Source: Pseudoxanthomonas kaohsiungensis (GTDB taxonomy: Bacteria; Pseudomonadota; Gammaproteobacteria; Xanthomonadales; Xanthomonadaceae). From it: a stretch of 64,000 bases of DNA. The notes under the pieces were generated by a model, which searched no databases, was not told the origin of the DNA, and saw only the letters and a list, made by a program, of their open reading frames with translations. Made by a program: the position numbers and the translations under genes. Of the stretch, positions 34,046-43,917 are shown piece by piece (position 1 is the first letter of the stretch; each line of letters begins with the position of its first letter). The DNA is taken from positions 62,001 to 126,000 of the forward strand of contig NZ_PDWO01000005.1 of NCBI RefSeq assembly GCF_010211765.1, written 5' to 3'.

Positions 34046-34840
34046 TCATGGCGGCGTGGGTTCGTCGCGTTGCGGCTCCGGGACGGGCGCAGGTCCGGTC
34101 GCGGGCGGTTCCGTCCCGTCCGCCGGGTTGGCGTCGGGCGGGAGCGCAGGCTCGACCTCCATCGCCGCAGGCGGCTCGGGGTCGGCCTCGTCGGCATCCG
34201 CGGCACCGCGCGCCCGGGTGGCTTCCACTTCGATCCGCAATTCGACCGCATCGCCGATGACCGACGGCCAGGCGTCGATGCCGAACTCGCGCCGGCTCAG
34301 CGTCGTGGTCGCCGAGAATCCGGCGGTACGGCGGAACGGCGGCAGCGGGTGGCGCTTGAGCGCATTGAACGCCACCGCCAGCGCCGCCTCGCGGGTGACG
34401 CCGCGGATGCTCAAGTGGCCGTGGACGATGAAGCGGTCCGGTCCCAGCGGCTCGACGCGCGTCGAAACGAAGCGCGCCTCGGGCCAGCGCTGCGCATCGA
34501 GCAGGTTGCGCGCCAGGGTGGCGCGGTTCCAGTCGGCGTCGCCCAGGTCGAGGCGTTGCAGCGGCACGGTGACGTCCAGTCGCGCCGTGCTCCAGTCCCC
34601 GTCGTCGAACTCGAGCGTGCCGGTGCTGCCGGACACGGTGCCCAGCGCCTGCGAGAAGCCGGCATGGGAAACCGCGAACTGGACCCGGGTGTGCACCGGA
34701 TCCAGTTCGTAGCGCGCGCTGGCCGCCCATGCGCCGGCGGATGCCAGGGGCCCGGCCAGCAGCGCCAGCAGCATCGCCCACCGCAGGGCGGGGCGGCCGG
34801 GGCGCACGGGAACGGGGAACGGAAGGCGCCGGTGCGTCAT
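34046..34840 (-). CDS. YceI family protein with a Pro/Glu-rich C-terminal tail
   Basis: Second YceI protein of the operon, 264 residues. An Arg-rich start is followed by a signal peptide ([20 protein letters not shown]). The lipocalin-like domain runs to about residue 205: [90 protein letters not shown]. The last ~55 residues are low complexity (Asp/Glu/Pro/Ala, ending [10 protein letters not shown]), absent from usual YceI proteins and probably disordered. It is the first gene of the operon and is divergent from the hybrid kinase gene. Confidence 0.9.
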   Translation of the reverse strand: MTHRRLPFPVPVRPGRPALRWAMLLALLAGPLASAGAWAASARYELDPVHTRVQFAVSHAGFSQALGTVSGSTGTLEFDDGDWSTARLDVTVPLQRLDLGDADWNRATLARNLLDAQRWPEARFVSTRVEPLGPDRFIVHGHLSIRGVTREAALAVAFNALKRHPLPPFRRTAGFSATTTLSRREFGIDAWPSVIGDAVELRIEVEATRARGAADADEADPEPPAAMEVEPALPPDANPADGTEPPATGPAPVPEPQRDEPTPP

Positions 34841-34931
34841 GCGGCGCATTCTAGGCCCCAGGCGGTCGCGGCGCGGCTTGCGCCTGCAACGATGCGTTGC
34901 GACGATTCGTTCCGGGGAGCGTGGAGACCGG

Positions 34932-37900
34932 ATGCCGATGCTGCGCATGTGGGTGCTGTGCGTGCTGCTGGCGGTCGCGTCTGCCGCCGGCGCCGCCGTG
35001 CCCGAGATTCCGCGCTTCCGGGTCCTCGGGCCGGCCGACGGCCTGCCCGCGACCACCGTGCCGGCCCTGGCCCGCGACCAGGACGGCTTCCTCTGGGCCG
35101 CGACCTGGGATGGCCTGGCGCGCTACGACGGGGCCGGCTTCCGGGTCTGGCGCCACGACCCGGACGATCCGGCCTCGCTGCCGGGCAACGTCGTACAGGT
35201 GCTGTACGTCGATTCGCGCAACCGCATCTGGGTGGCCAGCGAGGGCGGCGGACTCAGCGTGATGGATGCCGACCGCACCGGCTTTCGGCATTTCCGCAAG
35301 GCGCAGCACCCGGACATGGAGAGCGACGAGGTCTTCGCCGTGGCCGGCCGCGGCGACGAGATCTGGTTCGGCACCTACGGCGGCGGGCTCTACCGGATCG
35401 ATGCGCAGGACCAGGTCAGGCGGTTGCGTTCGTCCGACCCGGAGGTCAACGCGGTGGTGGACCGCGCGATCATGGCGCTGGCCTTCGACGACCGCGAAGG
35501 CGTCCTGGTCGGCACCCTGCAGGGGCTGGTGCGCTGCGCGGACAAGCAGGTGCGGCGCCTGGCGCTGCCCGGCGAGCAGCCATTCCCGGCCGTGGTCTCG
35601 TTGACGCGCGAGGGCGATTCGACCTGGATCGGTACGCCGCGCGGCCTGTTCCGCCTGGCCGACGACGGCCGCTGGACCACCCCGGACTGGGCCACGGCGT
35701 TCACCGGCGCGCGCACGGTCACCGCGATGAGCGACGACGGCGAAGGCGGCTACTGGATCGCCACCCGCGACGGGGCCTGGCGCGTGCGCGCCGGCGCATC
35801 GCCGGTGGCGGTCACGCACGACTCGCAGGCGCTGGGCATCAACAGCCAGGTGCAGGCCCTGTTGCGCCAGGACGACGGGGCGCTGTGGGTGGCGCTGCCG
35901 TCGCGCGGCCTGGGGTACCTGCGCTCGGACTGGCGGCGCACCGCGGTGCTGGACAAGAACCATGGCCTGGATGGCGGGTTGTATCGCGGGCTGGCGGCGG
36001 CCGGCAGCGGCGGGGTCTGGCTGGCCGGCTCGGCCGGCAGCATCAAGCGCCTCGATACCGCCAGCGGCCAGGTCCTGCAGCAGCTTCCGATCGAGTTCGC
36101 CGGCCGGCCCCGGTCGATGCGCGAAGACGCGCGGGGCCGCCTGTGGATCGCGCTCAGCAGCGGCCTGCTGCGGGTGGATCCGGCCGACGGAAGCGCGCGG
36201 CTCTGGAAGAACACCGCCGCCGAACCCGATGCGACGCCGGAAGGCGCCTCGGTGGACTGGGTGCTGCCGGCGCCGGACGGGAGCCTCTGGCTGGCCGCGC
36301 CGGGCGGGGGGCTGCAGCGGCGCGACGGGCTCACCGGACGGGTCCTCGATTCGCTGCCCGTGGGCACCCCGGGCCTGGCGACCGCCGACCTGACCGCGGT
36401 CCAGCTCGGACCGGACGGCCTGCCCTGGATTTCGGCCGATGTCGGCCTGCGACGCTGGGATCCGGTAGAGCGCGCGTTCGTCGCGCTGCCGGGGATGGAT
36501 CCGCAACCGGTGCTCGCGTTCGCGTTCGACGGCCCCGGACGGCTGTGGCTGCAGCGCCTCAACGGCCTGGAGTCATGGGAGCTCGACGCTGGGACATGGA
36601 CGCGGCAGCTGCACCTGGGCATCGGCCAGGGCATTCCGGCGACCGAGGCGACCGGCCTGGTGGTCGATCGGCAGCGGCGGGCCTGGCTGGCGACGCGGCG
36701 CGGCCTGTTCCGGGTCGATCCCGATCGCGGCGATGGCACCCCGTCCGTGCGCCGGTTCGGCGTGCGCGAAGGCCTGCCGAGCCAGGAGTTCACCGAGCGT
36801 GCGTTGGCGCTCGACAACGCCGGCGTGCTGGTCGCCAGCACCGACGACGGCTCGCTGCTGCTGCTGGACACCGCGCAGTCCGATCCGCCGCATCCTTCGC
36901 CGGCCCTGGTGGTCGACGCGGTGCGGGTGCGTCGCGGCGACGCGCTGGTCGAACTTCCGGTGGACGGCGGCTTCGAGCTGGGTCCGAACGACCATGACCT
37001 GCAGGTGGTGGTCCGCCTGCCCGCGTTCGACGATCCGGAGTCCAACCGCTACCGGTTCCGGCTGGTCGGATTCGACCAGGACTGGGTCGGCGTGCTGGGG
37101 CGGGGCGAGCGCGTGTTCTCGCAGCTGCCGCCGGGCGACCACCGCCTGGAGTTGCAGGCCGCGGCGGGGGCCGAAGGCGAGTGGTCGCAGGTGCGCACCC
37201 TGGCCTTCCGGGTGCCGCCGCCCTGGTGGCGCAGCCCTTGGGGCGTGGCCGCGCTGGTCCTGGCCATCGCCGCGCTGCTGTTGTGGCTGGCCTGGCTGTA
37301 CCGCAACCGCCTGCGCCGCCGCAGCCTGTGGCAGCTGGACGTGCACAAGCGCGAGCTGGCCGAGCAGGCCTCGCTGGCCAAGAGCCGCTTCCTGGCCACG
37401 CTAGGCCACGAGGTGCGCACGCCGATGACCGGAGTGCTCGGCATGAGCGAGCTGCTGCTGGCCACGCTGCTGGATCCGCGCCAGCGCAGCTACATCGAAT
37501 CGATCCGCCGCGCCGGCGAGCACCTGATGCGGCTGGTGAACGACGCCCTCGACCTGGCCCGGATCGAGGCCGGCAAGCTCGAACTGGAGGCGCACGACTT
37601 CGACCTGCGCGCCCTGGTCGCCGAGGTCGCCGCGCTGATGGCGCCGGTGGCCGAGCAGCGGGGGCTGGCGTTCCATGTCGGGATCGCCGAAGGCGCACCG
37701 GCCGGCCTGCGTGGCGATCCGGTGCGGGTGCGCCAGATCCTGCTGAACCTGCTCGGCAACGCGGTCAAGTTCACCGACCGCGGCGAGGTCGCGTTGGAGG
37801 TGCGGCCGGGGCTGGAGGGTGGCGTCGGCTTCGTGGTCCGCGACACCGGCCCCGGGCTCAACGACGAGCAGAAGCAACGCCTGTTCCGCCGCTTCGAGCA

Positions 37901-38477
37901 GGCCGACGGTGCCCGGACCACCGCCCGCTACGGCGGCAGCGGCCTGGGCCTGGCGATCTGCCAGGAACTGGCGGTGGCGATGGGCGGACACATCGGCGTC
38001 CAGAGCACGCCTGGCGAGGGCGCGGCCTTCAGCGTGGAACTGCCGCTGGCGGTGGTGCAGCCGGTCGCGCCGGCGGCGACCCGGCCGGCCAGCGCCACCA
38101 CCCGCCGGCTGGACCTGCTGCTGGTCGAGGACGACCCGACCGTGGCCGAGGTCATCGCCAGCCTGCTGCGCGCGCAAGGCCACCGGGTGGCGCACGCACC
38201 GCACGGGCTGGCCGCGCTGGCCGACGTGGCCGTTGCGCGTTTCGACCTGGCGCTGCTCGACCTGGACCTGCCGGGCATGGACGGCCTGGCGCTGGCGCGC
38301 CAGCTGCGCCTGCAGGGCTTCGCGCCGCCGCTGATCGCGGTGACCGCGCGCGCCGACGCCGAGGCCGAGCAGCAGGCGCGGGCGGCGGGTTTCGACGGCT
38401 TCCTGCGCAAGCCGGTGACCGGGGACATGCTCGCCGCGGCGATCGAGGCGGTATTGCCGGAGCCGGTGGAGGCCTAG
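34932..38477 (+). CDS. Hybrid two-component-regulator-propeller histidine kinase
   Basis: A 1181-residue membrane sensor. After a signal peptide ([14 protein letters not shown]) a periplasmic part of ~690 residues carries propeller repeats ([56 protein letters not shown]), then a Y_Y_Y domain ([14 protein letters not shown]). One membrane helix (~770-793) leads to a HisKA domain ([15 protein letters not shown], His ~826), an ATPase domain ([32 protein letters not shown]) and a receiver ([10 protein letters not shown], Asp ~1108 in [11 protein letters not shown], Lys in FLRKPV). No Hpt or DNA-binding domain is attached, so phosphotransfer must go to another protein. GGAG five bases before ATG 34932 decides the start. 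Confidence 0.93.
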   Translation: MPMLRMWVLCVLLAVASAAGAAVPEIPRFRVLGPADGLPATTVPALARDQDGFLWAATWDGLARYDGAGFRVWRHDPDDPASLPGNVVQVLYVDSRNRIWVASEGGGLSVMDADRTGFRHFRKAQHPDMESDEVFAVAGRGDEIWFGTYGGGLYRIDAQDQVRRLRSSDPEVNAVVDRAIMALAFDDREGVLVGTLQGLVRCADKQVRRLALPGEQPFPAVVSLTREGDSTWIGTPRGLFRLADDGRWTTPDWATAFTGARTVTAMSDDGEGGYWIATRDGAWRVRAGASPVAVTHDSQALGINSQVQALLRQDDGALWVALPSRGLGYLRSDWRRTAVLDKNHGLDGGLYRGLAAAGSGGVWLAGSAGSIKRLDTASGQVLQQLPIEFAGRPRSMREDARGRLWIALSSGLLRVDPADGSARLWKNTAAEPDATPEGASVDWVLPAPDGSLWLAAPGGGLQRRDGLTGRVLDSLPVGTPGLATADLTAVQLGPDGLPWISADVGLRRWDPVERAFVALPGMDPQPVLAFAFDGPGRLWLQRLNGLESWELDAGTWTRQLHLGIGQGIPATEATGLVVDRQRRAWLATRRGLFRVDPDRGDGTPSVRRFGVREGLPSQEFTERALALDNAGVLVASTDDGSLLLLDTAQSDPPHPSPALVVDAVRVRRGDALVELPVDGGFELGPNDHDLQVVVRLPAFDDPESNRYRFRLVGFDQDWVGVLGRGERVFSQLPPGDHRLELQAAAGAEGEWSQVRTLAFRVPPPWWRSPWGVAALVLAIAALLLWLAWLYRNRLRRRSLWQLDVHKRELAEQASLAKSRFLATLGHEVRTPMTGVLGMSELLLATLLDPRQRSYIESIRRAGEHLMRLVNDALDLARIEAGKLELEAHDFDLRALVAEVAALMAPVAEQRGLAFHVGIAEGAPAGLRGDPVRVRQILLNLLGNAVKFTDRGEVALEVRPGLEGGVGFVVRDTGPGLNDEQKQRLFRRFEQADGARTTARYGGSGLGLAICQELAVAMGGHIGVQSTPGEGAAFSVELPLAVVQPVAPAATRPASATTRRLDLLLVEDDPTVAEVIASLLRAQGHRVAHAPHGLAALADVAVARFDLALLDLDLPGMDGLALARQLRLQGFAPPLIAVTARADAEAEQQARAAGFDGFLRKPVTGDMLAAAIEAVLPEPVEA

Positions 38478-39421
38478 TGCGCGGCAGCCGGGCCATTGCC
38501 GGGGTGGCCTGCCTGGCATGGGCGTCCGTAGCGGCGGCGGCGCAGGAGGCGCATGGTCCCAGGGCTGCGCCCGACGAGTTCCTGGGTGGCGTGGTGGCCG
38601 AAAGCCGCATCCTGTATCCGCTCCAGGTCGGCAGCTGGATGGCCGAATCCGAACATCGTTATCCGGACCAGCGCCTGGGGGTGTCGGTCCGCTACGTCGA
38701 CAACCTCAAGCAGCGCTGGATCGACCTCTACTTCTATCCGGCCGGACCGCAGGTCGCGCAGATGCTGGCGGCGGTGTCGGCCAGTGAGCGCGTGAGCATC
38801 GGCCTGGCGGCGCGCGCGGAGGCGCGGACGGCCGAGTTCGGTGACCTCGCGCCGCTGACCCTGGGCGGCCCGGGCGCGGATGCGGCCGGCGTGCCGGCCT
38901 GGGAGATGGGGTTGCGCTATCGGGGCGAAGGCCTGGCGTCGGCGATGCTGCTGTTCGCGCGCCAGATGTACCTGGTCAAGGCGCGGGCCAGTGCGGCCGA
39001 GCCGCCGGCCACGGTCGGGTCGCTGCAGGGCGAACTGCGGGCATTCATGGAATCGGTGGCCGACCGGGTGCGCATCGCCAGCACCGGGACATGCTGGTTG
39101 CCGGCACGCATCGAGCTGGTACCGCGCCTGCCCGATCCGCAGCAGGCCCTGGCCAGCTATCGCGACGGCGACGAGGTGGCGGCCGTGGTGCTCGGCGATC
39201 GCGCGCTGGTCGCCACGGGGCAGGCCGACCGGGCCACCGAGATCGCGGCGCAACTGGCCGGCTCGCTGTATCCCGGGTGCGTGGCGCCAGAGCTGATCGA
39301 GCCGGAGGTGCCGCCGGCGCTGCGCGAGATCCGGATCGAGTACCGGCGCCCGCAACGGGCGCCGGACCTGCGGGCGCCGCCCGCCGCCAGCCCGCACGCA
39401 CCGTCGCGCGCCACCGGCTGA
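38477..39421 (+). CDS. Secreted hypothetical protein after the hybrid kinase
   Basis: A 314-residue exported protein of no family I recognise. The GTG start shares its G with the TAG stop of the kinase gene, so the two are coupled. Signal peptide: RAIAGVACLAWASVAAAA. The mature part has DEFLGGVVAESRILYPL, LGVSVRYVDNLKQRWIDLYFYPAG and ALASYRDGDEVAAVVLGDRALVATG, suggesting mixed alpha/beta folding, and two Cys (GTCWLP, PGCVAP) that may be disulfide-bonded. The C-terminus is Pro/Ala/Arg-rich. Because of the coupling it could modify the signal sensed by the kinase, but there is no direct evidence. Its stop is four bases from the hemE stop. Confidence 0.72.
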   Translation: MRGSRAIAGVACLAWASVAAAAQEAHGPRAAPDEFLGGVVAESRILYPLQVGSWMAESEHRYPDQRLGVSVRYVDNLKQRWIDLYFYPAGPQVAQMLAAVSASERVSIGLAARAEARTAEFGDLAPLTLGGPGADAAGVPAWEMGLRYRGEGLASAMLLFARQMYLVKARASAAEPPATVGSLQGELRAFMESVADRVRIASTGTCWLPARIELVPRLPDPQQALASYRDGDEVAAVVLGDRALVATGQADRATEIAAQLAGSLYPGCVAPELIEPEVPPALREIRIEYRRPQRAPDLRAPPAASPHAPSRATG

Positions 39422-39425
39422 GCCG

Positions 39426-40499
39426 TCAGCGCGCGCTGTGCGCGTGCACCGCCTGCACCAGCGCGGCGACGTGCTCGGGGTCCATGTCCGGCGACATCCC
39501 GTGGCCGAGGTTGAACACGTGGCCCTCGCGCGAGCCGCCGTTGCCGGCCGCGTAGTCGTCGAGCACGCGCGCGGCCTCGGCGGCGATCTTCTCCGGGCCG
39601 GCGTACAGCGTGGCCGGGTCCAGGTTGCCCTGCAGCGCCACGCGGCCGCCGGTGCGGCGCGCGGCCTCGCCCAGCCCGACCAGCCAGTCCACGCCGACCG
39701 CGTCGGTGCCCGAGGCGGCCAGCTCTTCCAGGTACGGTGCGTTGCCCTTGCCGAACAGGATCAGTGGTGCGCGCGCGTCGCCCTCGCCGCGGTCCAGCTC
39801 GCGCGCGATCCGCTGCAGGTAGGGCAGCGAGAACTCGCGGTACAGCGACGGCGACAGCACCCCGCCCCAGGTGTCGAATACCTGCAGCGCCTGCGCGCCG
39901 GCGGCGCGCTGCGCCGACAGGTAGGCGATCACCGCGTCGGTGACCACGCCGAGCATCCGGTGCAGCAGCTCGGGGCGGTCGAAGGCCATGGCCTTGATCT
40001 TCGAGTAGTTGTCGCTGCCGCCGCCTTCGACCATGTAGCAGGCCAGCGTCCACGGGCTGCCGGAGAAGCCGATCAGCGGCACGCTGCCGCCGAGCTCGCG
40101 GCGGATCACGCGGATGGCGTCCATCACGTAGCGCAGTCCGGTTTCCATGTCCGGTACCGCCAGCCGGGCCACGTCCTCCTCGCTGCGCACCGGGCGTTCG
40201 AACTTCGGGCCTTCGCCCTCGACGAAGTACAGGCCCAGGCCCATCGCGTCGGGCACGGTGAGGATGTCGGAAAACAGGATCGCCGCGTCCAGCGGGAAGC
40301 GGCGCAGCGGCTGCAGGGTGACCTCGCAGGCCAGCTCCGGGTTCTTGGCCATCGCCAGGAAACTGCCGGCGGCGGCGCGGGTGGCCCGGTACTCGGGCAG
40401 GTAGCGGCCGGCCTGGCGCATCAGCCAGACGGGGGTGCGGTCCACGGGCTGCCGGCGCAGGGCGCGCAGCAGGCGGTCGTTGGCGAGGGTTTCGGACAC
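39426..40499 (-). CDS. hemE: Uroporphyrinogen decarboxylase
   Basis: Heme biosynthesis, removes four carboxyl groups from uroporphyrinogen III. 357 residues, normal length. Hallmarks: [25 protein letters not shown] with the substrate-binding Arg pair, [16 protein letters not shown] with the key Asp, [41 protein letters not shown] and [17 protein letters not shown]. The start is GTG. About 37 bases separate its start from the upstream WGR gene's stop on the same strand, so they may be co-transcribed. Confidence 0.98.
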   Translation of the reverse strand: MSETLANDRLLRALRRQPVDRTPVWLMRQAGRYLPEYRATRAAAGSFLAMAKNPELACEVTLQPLRRFPLDAAILFSDILTVPDAMGLGLYFVEGEGPKFERPVRSEEDVARLAVPDMETGLRYVMDAIRVIRRELGGSVPLIGFSGSPWTLACYMVEGGGSDNYSKIKAMAFDRPELLHRMLGVVTDAVIAYLSAQRAAGAQALQVFDTWGGVLSPSLYREFSLPYLQRIARELDRGEGDARAPLILFGKGNAPYLEELAASGTDAVGVDWLVGLGEAARRTGGRVALQGNLDPATLYAGPEKIAAEAARVLDDYAAGNGGSREGHVFNLGHGMSPDMDPEHVAALVQAVHAHSAR

Positions 40500-40536
40500 G
40501 GTAAACCTTGCAGCGGGAGAGGAGAGGTGGGTGCGC

Positions 40537-40797
40537 TCAGGACGCCTTCGGCGGCTCGGCGCCGCTGACGAACATCGTCCGGTAGCCGCGCTTGAGCTGG
40601 CTGTCTCGCGCCTTCTCGAACGCGGCGGTGGCTTCGGCCTGGAGCAGGTACTGCTCGCGCCGCAGCTGGGAGCGGCCGCCGATCTGGCCGCTCTCGCGCA
40701 ACAGTTCCCAGCCGCCGAACAGGTCCGGCTGCAGGGTCAGCTGCAGGTAGCGGGGGGCCTCCCCGGGGGCGGGGGGCTGCTGCAGGAGGATGCGCAT
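40537..40797 (-). CDS. WGR-domain mini-protein
   Basis: An 86-residue protein consisting almost only of a WGR domain: [31 protein letters not shown] is followed by [16 protein letters not shown]. In this copy the family's central W-G-R reads GGW...GRSQ. WGR domains occur in PARPs and in bacterial proteins (MolR-like) and are thought to bind nucleic acid. It lies between aroB and hemE on the same strand. Start: first Met, with AGGAGG absent on this strand; the N-terminus begins immediately before the first strand. Confidence 0.8.
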   Translation of the reverse strand: MRILLQQPPAPGEAPRYLQLTLQPDLFGGWELLRESGQIGGRSQLRREQYLLQAEATAAFEKARDSQLKRGYRTMFVSGAEPPKAS

Positions 40798-40879
40798 GGG
40801 GCGCCATTGTAGCCGGGGGTGGTGCGACCCGGCGGCGCGCTTCCCCGATGCCGGTTGCGCGGAGCGCGCGACCCCGGCG

Positions 40880-41983
40880 CTACCCGGCCAGGACTTCGAG
40901 CACCCGCGCCTCGTCCACGTCCGGGACGACTTCCGCCTTGCCGATTCCCCGCCACAGGACCAGCCGCAGCCGGCCCGCCAGGTTCTTCTTGTCCAGCCGC
41001 ATCCGGCCCAGCAATTCCGCCGGCGCCAGCCCGGGCGGCACGTCCACCGGCAACCCGTACGCGCGTAAAAGCGAACGCAGCCTTTCCGTGTCCGACTCCG
41101 GTGCCATCCCCAGCATCGCCGACAGTCGTGCTGCCAGGACCATCCCCACCGCGACCGCCTCGCCGTGGTTGAGGGCGTCGCGGTCGGCGCCGGCGTAGCC
41201 TTGTTCGGCTTCGATCGCGTGGCCGAAGGTATGGCCCAGGTTGAGCAGGGCGCGTTCGCCGCGTTCCAGCGGGTCGCGCTCGACGATCGCCGCCTTGTGC
41301 CCGCAGCTGCGGGCGATCGCCTCGGCCAGGGCGCGGTCGTCGCCGGCCAGCAGCGGCGCACGCTCGCGCTCGAGCCATTCGAAGAACAGCGGGTCGCCGA
41401 GTGCGCCGTACTTGACCACCTCGGCCAGTCCTGCGCGCAGTTCGCGCGGCGGCAGCGTGCGCAGCGCGCCGGTGTCGGCGATCACCGCGCGCGGCGGATG
41501 GAAGGCGCCGACCAGGTTCTTGCCCTGCGGAATGTCCACGGCGGTCTTGCCGCCGACCGAGGAGTCGACCATCGACAGGAGCGTGGTCGGCAATTGCACG
41601 CAGTCGATCCCGCGCATCCAGCAGGCCGCGGCGAAGCCTGCCAGGTCGCCGACCACGCCGCCGCCCAGCGCGTACACGGTCGCGTCGCGGCTGGCGCCGA
41701 GCGCGGCCAGGGCATCGATCACCTGGCCGAAGCTGGCCAGGGTCTTGTGCGCTTCCCCGGCCGGCATGACGTGGGTGGCCACCGACAGCGCCGGCCGCGC
41801 CTGCCGCAGCGCGCCGGCGACCGCCGCCGCGTACAGCGGCGCGACGTTGCTGTCGCTGACCAGCAGCACGTGGCGGCCGCGCGCATGCGCGGCCAGGCGC
41901 TCGCCGTCGTGCAGCAGGTCGGGGCCGATCTCGATCCGGTACGGCGACGCGCCGCCCACGGCGACCGTGCGGGCCGCGCTCAT
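40880..41983 (-). CDS. aroB: 3-dehydroquinate synthase
   Basis: Second step of the shikimate pathway; NAD- and metal-dependent. 367 residues. Motifs: [51 protein letters not shown], and metal ligands in AEVVKYGAL (Glu), [13 protein letters not shown] (His) and [12 protein letters not shown] (His). Its ATG overlaps the aroK stop (ATGA), the usual aroK-aroB pairing in gammaproteobacteria. Confidence 0.98.
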   Translation of the reverse strand: MSAARTVAVGGASPYRIEIGPDLLHDGERLAAHARGRHVLLVSDSNVAPLYAAAVAGALRQARPALSVATHVMPAGEAHKTLASFGQVIDALAALGASRDATVYALGGGVVGDLAGFAAACWMRGIDCVQLPTTLLSMVDSSVGGKTAVDIPQGKNLVGAFHPPRAVIADTGALRTLPPRELRAGLAEVVKYGALGDPLFFEWLERERAPLLAGDDRALAEAIARSCGHKAAIVERDPLERGERALLNLGHTFGHAIEAEQGYAGADRDALNHGEAVAVGMVLAARLSAMLGMAPESDTERLRSLLRAYGLPVDVPPGLAPAELLGRMRLDKKNLAGRLRLVLWRGIGKAEVVPDVDEARVLEVLAG

Positions 41984-42522
41984 GCCGCCACTCCATCGCT
42001 GTTCCAGCGACTGGCCAGCTGCAGGCACAGGCGGGTGGCGGCATCGGCCGCAGTCAGGCCGTCGGTGTCCATCACCAGGTCGGCCACTTCGCGGTACAGC
42101 GGCTCGCGCTGCAGCGCCAGCTCGCGCAGCACCTGCTCGCGGTCGGCGCGCTGCAGCAGCGGGCGGGTGCGGTCGCGCTGCAGCCGCTTGAGCTGCGATT
42201 CGATCCCGGCCGACAGGTACACGACGAAGCCGCGCTCGCGGATGCGCTGGCGGTTCTGCGCGTCCAGCACCGCGCCGCCGCCGGTGGCCACCAGCTGGCC
42301 CTCGCCGGCGAGCAGCTCGGCCAGCGCGCAACGCTCGCGTTCGCGGAAGCCGGCCTCGCCCACGTGCTCGAAGATCGAGGCGATCGTCGCCCCCGTGCGC
42401 TGCTCGATGTGGTGGTCGGCATCGACGAACTGCAGGCCGAAGCGCTCGGCCAGGCGGCGGCCGATCGAGGTTTTTCCGGCGCCCATCGGTCCGACGAGCA
42501 CGAGGTTGGGGGCGGGATTCAT
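41980..42522 (-). CDS. aroK: Shikimate kinase
   Basis: Phosphorylates shikimate at O3; 180 residues. Walker [17 protein letters not shown], shikimate-binding Asp in [13 protein letters not shown] in [13 protein letters not shown], the GGG motif [10 protein letters not shown], and the lid RDRTRPLLQ. Start ATG 42522 is 12 residues before Walker A, as in relatives. Leads the aroK-aroB pair. Confidence 0.97.
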   Translation of the reverse strand: MNPAPNLVLVGPMGAGKTSIGRRLAERFGLQFVDADHHIEQRTGATIASIFEHVGEAGFRERERCALAELLAGEGQLVATGGGAVLDAQNRQRIRERGFVVYLSAGIESQLKRLQRDRTRPLLQRADREQVLRELALQREPLYREVADLVMDTDGLTAADAATRLCLQLASRWNSDGVAA

Positions 42523-42672
42523 GGCTGGCGATGCTAGCACCGGGCCCGCGCCCGGACGACCGTCACCGCTGCAACGGTGCGGCGGGGTCACGCCGCCGTG
42601 CCGCGGTGTTAACGCGCGCCTGCACAGACTTCGACTCCCGGCGCGCCGCGCCTGCCAGCGGGAGACCGACCC

Positions 42673-42876
42673 ATGTCGATAGCCAAAGTCATCGAGATCA
42701 GCTCGTCCTCCAAGACCAGCATCGAGGATGCGGTGAGGAACGGCCTGAAGAAGGTGGCCGAGACCGTCCAGGGCATCCAGGGCGCCTGGATCAACGAAAC
42801 CAAGGTGGAGACCGACGGCGAGGGCAACGTGGTCGAATGGCGGGTCAACCTGCGGGTGACCTTCATCGTCCAGTAG
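42673..42876 (+). CDS. Dodecin (flavin-binding)
   Basis: A 67-residue protein of the dodecin family: VIEISSSSKTSIEDAVRNGL, KKVAETVQGIQGAWINETKV and VVEWRVNLRVTFIV. These assemble to dodecamers that bind flavin (FMN/FAD/riboflavin) dimers, acting as a flavin buffer. The Trp in QGAWINE is the flavin-stacking residue position. GGGAG upstream of the ATG is a good ribosome binding site. Convergent with the next gene, nine bases between stops. Confidence 0.97.
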   Translation: MSIAKVIEISSSSKTSIEDAVRNGLKKVAETVQGIQGAWINETKVETDGEGNVVEWRVNLRVTFIVQ

Positions 42877-42885
42877 CGGTTCCCC

Positions 42886-43182
42886 TCAGTCCGGATCGCC
42901 GGAGACCTGCTGCAGTTCCAGGGCGATCATCAGGTGCAACTCGTCGAGGGTGAGCTCGGCCCGGCCGCTGCTGCGGCGCAGGTGGATGTCCAGCAGGGTG
43001 GCGACGAGGTCGCTCATCACGTCCGGGTCGCGGCGCCAGGCCATGATCACCGCGGCGTGGGTGAGGCGGTGCCAGTAGTCGATCCGGGTCGCCGGTGGCG
43101 CTTCGTTTGACGCATCCGCGTCGGGCGACGCATGCCAGTGGCGGGGCATTGCCTGCATCGTGTCCATGCCGCGATGCTGCAT
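42886..43182 (-). CDS. Hypothetical protein downstream of the RcsB-like regulator
   Basis: A 98-residue (or 93 from the Met at 43167) protein with no family I know. The N-terminal third is His/Pro/Asp-rich; the rest is helical and Leu-rich (YWHRLTHAAVIMAWRRDPDVM, LVATLLDIHLRRSS, LTLDELHLMIALELQQVS). Codon third positions are GC-rich as in its neighbours, which supports it being real. It follows the response regulator by 81 bases on the same strand and may belong to that unit. Confidence 0.55.
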   Translation of the reverse strand: MQHRGMDTMQAMPRHWHASPDADASNEAPPATRIDYWHRLTHAAVIMAWRRDPDVMSDLVATLLDIHLRRSSGRAELTLDELHLMIALELQQVSGDPD

Positions 43183-43263
43183 CGCGATGACGCCTGCGCA
43201 CCATCGGAATCGTCTGAAAGTCGCAGGATTGAGATGCAGGCCGCGCCTGCACCGGGATCGGCG

Positions 43264-43917
43264 TCAGAACGCCAGACCGTTCTCGCGCGCATAGGCGTAG
43301 ACGTCCAGGTCGCTGTGCAGGCCGAGCTTGGCCATCGCATCCTGCTTCTGCCGGCTGACCGTCTTCACGCTTCGGTTCAGGCGGCGGGCGATCGCGGAAA
43401 CGGTCAGGCCCGAGGCGAACAGCCGCAGCACTTCGGTTTCGCGCGGCGAGAGCGTGGTCTGCGCCGCGGGGATGCCGGTCCCGGCATCCAGCAACTGCCG
43501 TATCGAGACGCCGAGGTAGCGCCGCCGCCGTTCGACCGCGCGGATCGCGAGCGGCAGCTCGTTGAGCGCGTCGGACTTGTTGAGCAGCCCGAGGACGCCG
43601 GTGTCGAGGATCGCGCGCAGCACGCCGCCGTTGCCTGCCATGGTCAGCACCACCACCGGCAGCATCGGCCAGCGCAGGCGCAGGCGCACCAGCATGCTCA
43701 GGCCATCGGCGGCGTCGCCGCCGGGCATGCTGAAGTCGGTGAGGACCAGGTCCGCGGCGACCCCGGCGATGGCCGCGAACAACTCGTCGGCAGTGGCTGC
43801 CTCGGCGACCACCCGCGCCCCGCCATTGCGCTCGAGGATGGCGCGGACGCCGCTGCGCACGACCGGGTGGTCGTCTGCAAGGACGATGCGGATCCCCCCG
43901 TGCGCATCCGGCATCAT
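43264..43917 (-). CDS. RcsB/NarL-family response regulator
   Basis: A 217-residue regulator. Receiver: IVLADDHPVVRSGVRAIL, phospho-Asp in LVLTDFSMPGGDAADG (about residue 58, Met-Pro-Gly with a short insertion as in RcsB), Thr in VVLTMA, Lys in LNKSD. The DNA-binding LuxR domain reads LSPRETEVLRLFASGLTVSAIARRLNRSVKTVSRQK. The DFSMPGG and S-V-K-T-V-S-R-Q-K wording is that of RcsB-like regulators, which receive phosphate from an Hpt domain. The gene upstream, overlapping by ATGA, encodes just such a receiver-Hpt protein. Confidence 0.93.
   Translation of the reverse strand: MMPDAHGGIRIVLADDHPVVRSGVRAILERNGGARVVAEAATADELFAAIAGVAADLVLTDFSMPGGDAADGLSMLVRLRLRWPMLPVVVLTMAGNGGVLRAILDTGVLGLLNKSDALNELPLAIRAVERRRRYLGVSIRQLLDAGTGIPAAQTTLSPRETEVLRLFASGLTVSAIARRLNRSVKTVSRQKQDAMAKLGLHSDLDVYAYARENGLAF

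Noticed and set aside
33977-36997. 1000-codon + strand frame overlapping the YceI gene and the propeller kinase
   Set aside because: Same-strand shadow of the kinase in another frame, Arg/Ala/Gly rich, no motifs.
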